DNA of 7,442 bases from Gammaproteobacteria bacterium (GCA_011051475.1 DRLE01000060.1:1-7442); one strand, 5' to 3'; shown: positions 1 to 5,574, counted from the stretch's first letter. A program made the numbers and translations. The notes: generated by a model from the sequence alone, not told the origin.

Positions 1-180
1 CACTGCAGGCTGCGCCCCCTTGCAAAAGCGGCAAGGGGGTACCCGCTGAACCGGGCCTTTTGATTTTGCAACGCGCCTGAACTCACGCCCGAAAAACACG
101 GGCGCTCAGACAGCAGGCGCTAAAGGCAGCAAAATAAAAAGGCCCGGTTCAGCGGCTTGCCTGAGGTGGACTAAAAGCGG
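1..180 (-). repeat. Structured repeat, copy A (inverted, cut by window edge)
   Basis: Non-coding structured repeat, read here on the minus strand so that it aligns with copy B at 354-605. Its parts in minus order are: a flank at 156-180; a long stem pairing 129-155 with 43-69 (26 of 27 positions complementary); a 59-nt core at 70-128; and a short hairpin with arms 31-39 and 15-23 (9 bp). The flank CGCAG-CCTGCAG follows. The core holds nested stems: GCGCCTG/CAGGCGC outside and CGCCCG/CGGGCG around an A/T-rich loop. The core is almost identical to that of copy B, whereas the long stem and the short hairpin have different sequences in the two copies. The element probably continues left of the window. 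It could be a structured RNA, a mobile hairpin or a chromosomal repeat; I do not recognise a named family. Confidence 0.75.
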
Positions 181-214
181 AAAAACAAAAACCAGTGCTG
201 AGAGCTCTGTACCC

Positions 215-335
215 GTAGGCCTGCATATATGTCCATGAATGGACGGTATTAGGGCAATGCAGGAGCAATTGCCGAAGCGATAGCGTTGCAGGCGTGCCGA
301 ACATGCCGGAAACGCTATCGCTTATTCCGGCCTAC
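215..335. repeat. REP-like palindromic block between the two structured repeats
   Basis: This non-coding block is closed by GTAGGCC (215-221) and GGCCTAC (329-335). Inside it are GTCCAT/ATGGAC (231-244, 6-bp stem), GGCAAT (253-258)/ATTGCC (268-273), a perfect 13-bp pair AAGCGATAGCGTT (275-287) with 311-323, and GCCGGAA (305-311)/TTCCGGC (325-331). The minus-strand reading GTAGGCCGGAATAAGCG resembles enterobacterial-type REP sequences, which are also closed by a GCCGGA/TCCGGC stem. The 13-bp pair and the REP-type stem use overlapping bases, so they cannot form at the same time. The REP resemblance is from memory of the family and was not searched. Confidence 0.55.
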
Positions 336-353
336 AAAAACTTGATAAGTCAT

Positions 354-605
354 CCGCTTTTGCTTTTCTCCCGCCTCGGACAAGCCGTTGTTTTGCTGGT
401 CTTGTCAGGCCTGTCTTTAGCGCCTGCTGTCTGAGCGCACACGTTTTTTGTGCGTGAGTTCAGGCGCGTTGGCCTGGCAAGACCAGCAAAACAACGGGAA
501 CCCGCGCGTCTTATGCGCGGGCGCAGTCTGCAGCGGCGGCATTTTTCTGGTTACTCTTTTGTTGCTGTAGACAAAAGAGTAACTCGCCGTCAGGGCGAAA
601 CCCGA
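354..605 (+). repeat. Structured repeat, copy B
   Basis: This is the second, oppositely oriented copy of the structured repeat. It consists of a flank (354-384), a long stem 385-411 with 471-497 (26/27 complementary, the odd pair being a T-G), a core (412-470), and a short hairpin CCCGCGC (501-507)/GCGCGGG (515-521). CGCAG-TCTGCAG follows, and then a perfect 13-bp hairpin 550-562/571-583 (loop 563-570) and TCGCC/GGCGA (584-598). The core differs from copy A at only about six of 59 positions. Four of these form two compensated base pairs in the apical stem, which is CGCACA/TGTGCG here and CGCCCG/CGGGCG in copy A. The 540-600 segment (a GTTACT stem followed by CTCGCC) resembles repeats I recall from other proteobacterial genomes. 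An open reading frame across 450-659 is a by-product. Confidence 0.75.
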
Positions 606-689
606 ACACTCAACATCAAAAAGATCAAAAGAAGGCCAGCCAATAACTTATCACCATAGAAAAAATCAAAACAACAGAAAAACCTACAT
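606..689. other. Short A-rich spacer, no feature seen
   Basis: This stretch lies between the end of structured repeat B and the stop codon of the TauE-like gene. It is A-rich on the plus strand and shows no strong hairpin, so no intrinsic terminator can be called for the minus-strand gene that ends at 690. Confidence 0.5.
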
Positions 690-1481
690 CTAATGCCCAC
701 TATGATCCATATCCTCATGCCCCATGGCACCATGATCCATCCCCTCATGATTCATCTCATGCCCCGGCATCATATGCTGCATATGTCCGCCATGCTGATG
801 CCCGCCGCCAAACACATTCACCAGCATCAGAACACCGAAACCGATAAGGATAAGCCCGGCGATATTACGCACCCAGGGATTTCGGCTGAAGGCCTGCAGT
901 TTCTGCGCCAGCGTGCCCATCAGTAATAACATGGGCAAGGTGCCCAGGCCAAAGGCCAGCATCAGCGCTGAGGTCTGCACCGCACTGCCGGAGGTCGATG
1001 CCCAGGCCAGAGTGCTGTAGACCATGCCACAGGGCAGCCAGCCCCAGAGCAGGCCCAGACCCAGCGCCTGTGGCAGGCTGCTTACCGGCAGAAAGCGCCT
1101 GCCCAGGGGTTCGATTTTTCGCCAGAACACGGCACCGGCCTTTTCCAGCACCGCCAGTGACTGCCACCAGCCGGCGATATACACGCCCAGCGCCAGCATA
1201 AACAGGCCGCCGATAAAGCCGCCCAGCGGGAACCCTCCCATACTGAAAAAACCGCCCAGGCTTTGGGTCAGCCAGCCCAGCAGAAAGCCGGCCAGCGCAT
1301 AGCTGGAAAGACGGCCAAAATTGTAGACCAGCAGGTATGGCAGCAGGCTGAAAAACGAGCGGCGTTGTGCCGGCCCCAGCCCCATGGTCAGGCTGCCGAC
1401 AATACCACCGCACATGCCAATGCAGTGGGTCGAACCAAGCAGCCCGATCATAAAGGCTGCAACAAGGCTCAGTTCATTCAT
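690..1481 (-). CDS. TauE/SafE-like (DsbD_2-type) membrane protein with His/Met-rich tail
   Basis: A 263-residue polytopic inner-membrane protein. The N-terminal helix carries the signature GSTHCIGMCGG (H19, C20, C24). This is typical of the 'sulfite exporter TauE/SafE family' proteins with a UreH-like/DsbD_2 transmembrane domain. About six hydrophobic segments follow, including a GLLWGWLPCGMVYS segment that repeats the Cys-Gly membrane motif, so the fold looks like an internal duplication. The last ~39 residues hold 10 His and 7 Met, a likely copper or nickel binding tail. In many gammaproteobacteria this family sits next to ccoGHIS and fnr/anr, which suggests a role in metal or thiol handling for cytochrome oxidase assembly. 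True sulfite export is unproven. The ATG at 1481 has no clear Shine-Dalgarno sequence. The promoter block is shared with the upstream globin gene. Family call is firm, substrate unknown. Confidence 0.85.
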   Translation of the reverse strand: MNELSLVAAFMIGLLGSTHCIGMCGGIVGSLTMGLGPAQRRSFFSLLPYLLVYNFGRLSSYALAGFLLGWLTQSLGGFFSMGGFPLGGFIGGLFMLALGVYIAGWWQSLAVLEKAGAVFWRKIEPLGRRFLPVSSLPQALGLGLLWGWLPCGMVYSTLAWASTSGSAVQTSALMLAFGLGTLPMLLLMGTLAQKLQAFSRNPWVRNIAGLILIGFGVLMLVNVFGGGHQHGGHMQHMMPGHEMNHEGMDHGAMGHEDMDHSGH

Positions 1482-1513
1482 AATATTAACCGGGTCCAGT
1501 TCAAATCAGGCAA

Positions 1514-1535
1514 ATTATAAGCAAGTGCTAATATT
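1514..1535 (-). promoter_or_regulatory. Promoter/operator of the TauE-like gene
   Basis: On the minus strand a perfect -10 hexamer TATAAT lies at 1519-1514, so the start is expected near 1507, about 25 nt before the ATG. No good -35 is present, which suggests dependence on an activator or other factor. The 22 bp at 1514-1535 match the block at 2117-2138 upstream of the globin gene at 20 of 22 positions. They contain an imperfect dyad ATTAGC-N4-GCTTAT overlapping the -10, as expected for a repressor operator. A CTAATTAG palindrome is centred at 1548.5, but this is not an Fnr box. Confidence 0.6.
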
Positions 1536-1556
1536 TTTGCCCGGCTAATTAGGCAG

Positions 1557-1575
1557 GCGCGACATTTTGTCGCGC
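1557..1575. other. Strong hairpin between globin and TauE-like genes
   Basis: GCGCGACA (1557-1564) pairs perfectly with TGTCGCGC (1568-1575) across a TTT loop. It lies after the globin stop (1626) and before the TauE promoter. There is no T-run immediately after the stem in either direction, so it is not a standard intrinsic terminator. It could be an RNA 3'-end stabiliser or a weak terminator. Confidence 0.5.
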
Positions 1576-1625
1576 GAACTGAACAAGGCCCGGCCCGACT
1601 ATATCTGCCGGAACACGCAGAAAGA

Positions 1626-2090
1626 TCAGCCGGTGACTCCATGGCAGTGACGGGCAGCGCCATGCCAGCATCCGCCTGCTGCGGCATCACCCTGGTTTCG
1701 CAGGTGACTGGCCATGGCGCTTAATTCATCCATAAGCGCGTCGGCATTCTCCTGGCTGAGCTTCCCTGAATCAACCAGCCGGTCAACCGATTTTTGCGCG
1801 CACAGCAACCACTGGTCACGCTCACTGTCGCCAATCGGGAAACGCAGATGCTGACGTCGCAGTCGCGGCGGCCCGTATTGCTGAACATACAGTGGTGGGC
1901 CGCCGAGCATGCCGCTCAGGAACATAAACACGGCCTCGCGCGTATGTGACAGGTCCTCGGCATGCATCGCCCGGATGGTTTTCACCTCCGGCAGGCTATC
2001 CATAAAATCATACAGATGGTCGACGAACTCGCGTAATACCGGCTCACCGCCAAGGCGATAGTACAGGCTCTGCTGTTGGGAAGATTTCAT
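1626..2090 (-). CDS. Group II truncated haemoglobin (trHbO type)
   Basis: This is a 154-residue haem protein of the 2-over-2 globin fold. Residues 8-131 carry the whole family pattern: LYYRLGGEPVLREFVDHLYDF at the start (split as helix A/B, with Tyr27 at B10), His43 at the CD1 position, FLSGMLGGPPLY (57-68), proximal His81 in RRQHLRFPIG, and Trp94 (G8) in RDQWLLC. Tyr B10 and Trp G8 are the usual ligand-binding residues of group II. Family members bind O2, NO, sulfide or peroxides; which one is physiological here is not shown. After the normal end of the fold (about R131) there is an extra ~23-residue tail containing CWHGAARHCHG, with two Cys and three His. The gene lies between a Crp/Fnr regulator and the TauE-like gene. 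It has its own promoter with an Fnr-type box. No clear ribosome-binding site precedes the ATG. Confidence 0.93.
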   Translation of the reverse strand: MKSSQQQSLYYRLGGEPVLREFVDHLYDFMDSLPEVKTIRAMHAEDLSHTREAVFMFLSGMLGGPPLYVQQYGPPRLRRQHLRFPIGDSERDQWLLCAQKSVDRLVDSGKLSQENADALMDELSAMASHLRNQGDAAAGGCWHGAARHCHGVTG

Positions 2091-2116
2091 ACGCGCACAC
2101 CGTCAGAAAAAGACCC

Positions 2117-2158
2117 ATTATAAGCGAATGCTAATATTCAGGCATTGATACGGGTCAA
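2117..2158 (-). promoter_or_regulatory. Class II Fnr-type promoter of the globin gene
   Basis: An Fnr/Dnr-type box, TTGAC-CCGT-ATCAA on the minus strand, lies at 2158-2145 (centre 2151.5), and a perfect -10 TATAAT lies at 2122-2117. The centres are 32 bp apart, which puts the box at -41.5 relative to a start near 2110. This is the classical class II activator position. The segment 2117-2138 is the block shared with the TauE-like promoter, including ATTAGC-N4-GCTTAT overlapping the -10. Two regulators may therefore act here: an Fnr-type activator and a factor bound at the -10 region. Confidence 0.72.
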
Positions 2159-2200
2159 TATGCACAGGCATCCGGCAGAAAAAAGCACAGACAGGCTTTA

Positions 2201-2905
2201 CTACTCTGATGCAATCGCTTCCAGCGCGGGCATATTCAGCCTGAAACGCTTGCGGTGCAGGTCTTCAATAACCCCTTCGCGCTTGAACTCGGCGATTATC
2301 CGGCTGGCGGTCTCGATAGTGATATTCAGGATAGAACCGACATCCTCACGACCAAACAGATAGCACTCACTGGTTTCAGGATCGGCCAGGCGTAACAGCA
2401 GGTTGGCCACGCGTTTTTTTGCAGGCCCCGTGGTCAGCCGGGTCAGCCAGAGGTCGGCTTCGTCAAGCGCCCGCTGCCACCTGGCCATCAGATCCTTGTG
2501 CAGGACCGGGTTATGCTGGCTGAGTGTATTGACCTCATCTCGCGGATAACGGCACAGCTGTGCTTCGTGCAGCACGATGGCTTCGTGCGCGTAAGTTTCC
2601 GAGACCAGGATTTCCAGGCCAAGAACATCCGTAGTGGCCGCCAGGCGAACGATGCGCTGACTGCCATCGGGCAGGTTCTGTACCAGCTTGACCAGCCCGC
2701 TACGAACGGTAAAAAGGTATTTGCCTTTATCACCTTCACGGTAAATGACGCTGCCCGGTGCCAGCGTGACCTGACCGACCGGTTCATGCAGATTTTCGAA
2801 GTCATCCGCAGTCAGGCCACTGAACAGGGCTGAACTGCGAATGGCACAATGCAGACAGTCGGCGTTGCCTTCCCACGCCTGTGATATGGTGATTTTTTTC
2901 TTCAA
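2201..2905 (-). CDS. Crp/Fnr-family transcriptional regulator
   Basis: A 234-residue regulator. It has a cyclic-nucleotide-binding-like sensor domain (about 25-140), a dimerisation helix, and a C-terminal winged helix-turn-helix. The recognition helix holds E-T-A-S-R (within LNITIETASRII), matching the Glu/Ser/Arg contacts that read TTGA half-sites in Fnr. The N-terminus has C17-x2-C20, and C118 (in AQLCRYP) corresponds to Fnr Cys122. The position matching Fnr Cys29 is Ala26, so the usual four-Cys Fe-S set is incomplete. The longest frame begins at GTG 2965. I prefer TTG at 2905 because GAAGGA lies 6 nt before it and because a TATAAT at 2981-2976 would start RNA almost on the GTG. It is a plausible activator of the globin and reductase promoters. 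Whether it senses O2, NO or sulfur species is not determined. Confidence 0.87.
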   Translation of the reverse strand: MKKKITISQAWEGNADCLHCAIRSSALFSGLTADDFENLHEPVGQVTLAPGSVIYREGDKGKYLFTVRSGLVKLVQNLPDGSQRIVRLAATTDVLGLEILVSETYAHEAIVLHEAQLCRYPRDEVNTLSQHNPVLHKDLMARWQRALDEADLWLTRLTTGPAKKRVANLLLRLADPETSECYLFGREDVGSILNITIETASRIIAEFKREGVIEDLHRKRFRLNMPALEAIASE

Positions 2906-2917
2906 AACAGTTCCTTC
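2906..2917 (-). promoter_or_regulatory. Ribosome-binding site deciding the TTG start of the Crp/Fnr gene
   Basis: GAAGGA at 2917-2912 on the minus strand is followed by a 6-nt spacer and TTG at 2905. This is better placed than the signal before the longer GTG start (AGGG, 6 nt before GTG 2965), which would fall at or before the predicted RNA start. Confidence 0.55.
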
Positions 2918-2975
2918 AGATAATGTAAGACAATCGGGCAGCTGCGCTTGCAGCCTGTTTAGCACTCACCACCCT

Positions 2976-2981
2976 ATTATA
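2976..2981 (-). promoter_or_regulatory. -10 box of the Crp/Fnr gene
   Basis: There is a perfect TATAAT on the minus strand. The -35 region at the standard spacing is poor. A half-matching Fnr-type sequence at 3011-3024 is centred 39 bp from this -10 rather than 32 bp, so autoregulation is not supported. Confidence 0.5.
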
Positions 2982-3035
2982 TGCCCCGGTATTCACTCCT
3001 GTATATGACACAGTTACCGGTCAAACAGGTAAAAC

Positions 3036-3632
3036 CTACCAGAACCACCAGCCAGAATTCAATTCATCTTCGCAGGTTTTCAGCTGGGCGGCGTACTTTC
3101 TGGCATTTTTATCCACCTTTGCGGCCACTTTTATCAGCCAGGGCTTGTTTTTGTAGCTCTGACGCCTATAGCCGCCATGACCTTCATGGTAGGCAAGATA
3201 CTGGTTTCGCGCGTCCCATTTTGAGATTTTCAGCTTGTCATAGCTCATCTTGCCGTACCAGCCGATAAAATCGACCGCATCGGCAAAATCATCGCGGTCG
3301 GCGCCCCAGTTATGCGTGGACTTGATGTACCAGTCCCAGGTTTCGTCCTTGACCTGGGCATAGCCGTAGGCCGAGGATTTGCGTCCTATGGGGATAATCC
3401 AGAGAAAATACTGCATTTCGGTCTGCGCGTCATGCTTGAAACGCGATTCCTGGTGGATAATGGCCAGCTGTACATGGATGGGCACACCCCAGCGCCTGAA
3501 GCTGTCTTTGGCATCATCGTACCAGTCGTCCTTTTCGCGGAAGATCTCGCAGCTGTTATCGATGTTTTTCGGCGGGCTGCTGGAACAGGCGGAAACCGCC
3601 AGCAACAGCGTTATTAATAGTAGTCGAGGCAT
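3036..3632 (-). CDS. Lipoprotein with SLT lytic-transglycosylase domain
   Basis: A 198-residue protein with a short hydrophobic N-terminus ending in the lipobox V-S-A-C, so the mature lipoprotein should begin at Cys16. The catalytic-type motif IIHQESRF holds Glu62, the expected acid of SLT-family transglycosylases. It is followed by SSAYGYAQVKDETWDWY (compare the Gly-Tyr-Ala-Gln signature of the fold), DFADAVDFIGWYG and YLAYHEGHGGYRRQSYKNKP. The C-terminus ends GWWFW. The likely role is peptidoglycan cleavage at the envelope; the substrate context is unknown. The frame can also start at GTG 3638, two codons earlier, but the ATG is preferred because a -10 TATAAT at 3646-3641 would give an RNA beginning at about 3634. 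No clear ribosome-binding site is seen. It lies between the reductase and the regulator with no obvious functional link to either. Confidence 0.85.
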   Translation of the reverse strand: MPRLLLITLLLAVSACSSSPPKNIDNSCEIFREKDDWYDDAKDSFRRWGVPIHVQLAIIHQESRFKHDAQTEMQYFLWIIPIGRKSSAYGYAQVKDETWDWYIKSTHNWGADRDDFADAVDFIGWYGKMSYDKLKISKWDARNQYLAYHEGHGGYRRQSYKNKPWLIKVAAKVDKNARKYAAQLKTCEDELNSGWWFW

Positions 3633-3636
3633 GAAC

Positions 3637-3649
3637 ACATATTATATGT
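3637..3649 (-). promoter_or_regulatory. -10 box within a palindrome upstream of the lipoprotein gene
   Basis: ACATAT-A-ATATGT forms a perfect 6-1-6 dyad that contains TATAAT (3646-3641). A related ACATATAAC lies at 3664-3672. Initiation from this -10 would give a nearly leaderless RNA. It is a possible operator, but AT-rich sequence makes chance palindromes common. Confidence 0.35.
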
Positions 3650-3717
3650 TTTAACGTCCAGAAACATATAACAGACTGCCTGAAAACTGCTTGCCAGCTG
3701 TTGCCATCAGGCTGACA

Positions 3718-5412
3718 TTATTTGAAGTCGTACTCGGTAACGATGGGCTCACGCCCCAGCATCCTGTCATGAAAATATTCATTGAAGCAAAGCCCGATAA
3801 AGCCGCCTGCCACGTTATATACCTCGGTGTAGCCGCGGTGCTGCAGGGCCAGAACCGCATTATATGAACGCTGACCGGATCGGCAGTGAATATAAACCGG
3901 TTCATCCCTGGGGATTTCATCGATGCGCTGGCGCAGTTCAGACAGGGGAACAAGCTTTGCAGTCCTGATATGGCCGGCATCCCACTCATTCTGCTCACGC
4001 ACATCGAGGATAAACGCGCCCTTTTCAACCAGCGTTCGTATCTCGGTAATCTGCACCTGCTTAAAGGTTTCGTGCAGGATATTGGAGGCCACATAACCGG
4101 CCATATTGACCACATCCTTGGCAGTACCGAAAGGTGGTGCGTAGCACAGCTCCACATCCATCAGGTGATCAACCGTCGCCTTGGCAGCGATCGAGGTCGC
4201 GATCACATCGATACGCTTGTCTACGTTGCCGCGACCGATGGCCTGGGCACCAAGAATACGACCGGTAGGCACTTCAAAAAGTATCTTGAAATGCAGCTCT
4301 TCCGAATCGGGCATCAGCCCGACCTTGTCCTTGGGTATGATCTTGACCGTGTCGTATTCGATGCCGGTCTTGTTCAATATGCGTTCATTCAGACCGGTAG
4401 AAGCCGCATTGTAATCAAATACCTTCACCACCGATGAGCCGATATAACCATGATAGTTAACCGGAATATTATGAATATGGTTGGCGACTGCGCGCGCCTG
4501 TCGTTGCGCCGGCCCGGCCAGCGCCAGGGTAAAGTAGTCATGCAGTATCGGGTTGTATACCTGGATGGCATCCCCCACGGCATAGATATCCGGATCACTG
4601 GTGCGGTAATTATGATCGACCCAGATAGCACCGGTATCGCCGATCTTCAGTCCGGCAGATCTGGCCAGCGCGCTGTCCGGTGTCACGCCTATGCCCATAA
4701 CCACGATTTCGGTTTCTATTTCCCTGCCGGATTCAAGTATGACCTTGCCGGTATCAAAGGCCGTTACCTTGTCTGCCACCACCAGGTCGACATTGTGATC
4801 AATCAGTTCCTTGTGCAGAATCTGCGCCATGTCCACATCGAACTGGCCAAGCACCTGTGGCGCCGCCTCAACCAGTGACACCGTATGCCCGGCCTCGACC
4901 AGATTCTCGACCACCTCAATACCGATAAAGCCGCCACCGATGACCGTAATGCGAGAGGGTCTGGTTTTTTCAATATCTTTCTGCAGGCGGTCGATGTCCA
5001 CTACGTTGCGCACGGTATGGATATTGGCTTTTTCAATGCCCGGTATCGGTGGCACGATGGGCAGGGCGCCGGGAGAAAGCACCAGCTTGTCGTAATTCTC
5101 GCGGTAGCTTTCGCCGGTTTCCAGGTTTTTCACCTCGACTTCCTTTTTCTCACGGTCGATTGCGATTACCTCATTGTTTACCCGGGCATCGATATTGTAC
5201 TGCCTGTCGAACTTCTCCGGACTCATCAACACAAGGTCATCGACATGGGCAACCGTGCCGCTGAGATAATACGGCAGGCTGCAGTTTGAAAAAGACACAT
5301 GCGGGCCTTTTTCAAACATAATGATTTCATCGTCTTCACTCAGGCGACGCAGACGGGCCGCAGTCGAGGCGCCCCCGGCAACACCACCGACGACCAGGTA
5401 TTTATTAGCCAT
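3718..5412 (-). CDS. CoA-disulfide/persulfide reductase fused to rhodanese
   Basis: A 564-residue flavoprotein of the pyridine-nucleotide disulfide oxidoreductase class. The FAD site is VVGGVAGGASTAARLRR (7-23). The single redox Cys44 lies in SFSNCSLPYYL, as in CoA-disulfide reductases. The NAD(P)H site is VIGGGFIGIE (157-166), and the second FAD motif is IYAVGDA (276-282). The dimerisation domain ends in YAPPFGTAKDVVNMAGY (424-440). A C-terminal rhodanese domain (about 455-555) has Cys510 in HCRSGQRS. This domain order matches CoADR-Rhd proteins such as Shewanella Npsr, which reduce CoA persulfide or polysulfide with NAD(P)H and release sulfide. Length is typical and all key residues are present. 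ATG at 5412 has a strong AAAGGAG 6 nt upstream. It is probably monocistronic, with its own Fnr-type promoter. Activity on elemental sulfur or persulfide is inferred from the family. Confidence 0.93.
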   Translation of the reverse strand: MANKYLVVGGVAGGASTAARLRRLSEDDEIIMFEKGPHVSFSNCSLPYYLSGTVAHVDDLVLMSPEKFDRQYNIDARVNNEVIAIDREKKEVEVKNLETGESYRENYDKLVLSPGALPIVPPIPGIEKANIHTVRNVVDIDRLQKDIEKTRPSRITVIGGGFIGIEVVENLVEAGHTVSLVEAAPQVLGQFDVDMAQILHKELIDHNVDLVVADKVTAFDTGKVILESGREIETEIVVMGIGVTPDSALARSAGLKIGDTGAIWVDHNYRTSDPDIYAVGDAIQVYNPILHDYFTLALAGPAQRQARAVANHIHNIPVNYHGYIGSSVVKVFDYNAASTGLNERILNKTGIEYDTVKIIPKDKVGLMPDSEELHFKILFEVPTGRILGAQAIGRGNVDKRIDVIATSIAAKATVDHLMDVELCYAPPFGTAKDVVNMAGYVASNILHETFKQVQITEIRTLVEKGAFILDVREQNEWDAGHIRTAKLVPLSELRQRIDEIPRDEPVYIHCRSGQRSYNAVLALQHRGYTEVYNVAGGFIGLCFNEYFHDRMLGREPIVTEYDFK

Positions 5413-5492
5413 TTATCTCTCCTTTATTCCTGCATCGATCAGTTTCAGCTTGCCGCCGGAGGCAGGATTTAATTAATCATGGATTTTCCGGC

Positions 5493-5534
5493 ATTTTACT
5501 TTTTTCAGACAAGCGATGACTTGACCATGGTCAA
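5493..5534 (-). promoter_or_regulatory. Class II Fnr-type promoter of the reductase-rhodanese gene
   Basis: A perfect 14-bp dyad TTGAC-CATG-GTCAA lies at 5521-5534 (centre 5527.5), and -10 TAAAAT lies at 5498-5493. Centre spacing is 32 bp, giving -41.5 relative to a start near 5486, the same geometry as at the globin gene. The leader would be about 73 nt and contains a small GCC/GGC hairpin (5451-5464) well before the ribosome-binding site. Confidence 0.75.
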
Positions 5535-5574
5535 AACCGGTCAGCATCTGCGCATATATCTGAAGACAGACCGT

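Noticed and set aside
43..497. Integron attC sites or a CRISPR array
   Set aside because: The lengths and hairpins recall attC, but the GTTRRRY/RYYYAAC ends are absent. The two copies are inverted and unique rather than regularly spaced direct repeats, and no integrase or cas gene is present.
450..659. 69-codon plus-strand reading frame
   Set aside because: It runs through the hairpins of structured repeat B, has a basic low-complexity product, and is better explained as a by-product of the repeat, although such frames are often annotated as hypothetical proteins.
865..1413. 182-codon minus-strand frame inside the TauE-like gene
   Set aside because: It overlaps a clear membrane-protein gene in another frame, and its product has no recognisable domain.
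1542..1555. Fnr box at the TauE-like promoter
   Set aside because: The palindrome CTAATTAG is centred exactly 32 bp from the -10, but the TTGA/TCAA half-sites are missing.
2179..2199. Possible terminator after the Crp/Fnr gene
   Set aside because: The T-run is present on the minus strand, but the stem is only AAAGC/GCTTT (5 bp, two G-C pairs), too weak to call.
3011..3024. Possible Fnr box upstream of the Crp/Fnr gene
   Set aside because: Only one half-site (GTCAA) is intact, and its spacing to the -10 is 39 bp rather than the 32 bp seen at the two good promoters.
3678..3712. Possible terminator after the reductase-rhodanese gene
   Set aside because: GCCTGA/TCAGGC is only a 6-bp stem with a loop of more than 20 nt and no T-run.
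3651..4157. 168-codon minus-strand frame
   Set aside because: It lies in an alternative frame of the rhodanese end of the reductase gene, whose catalytic motifs are intact.
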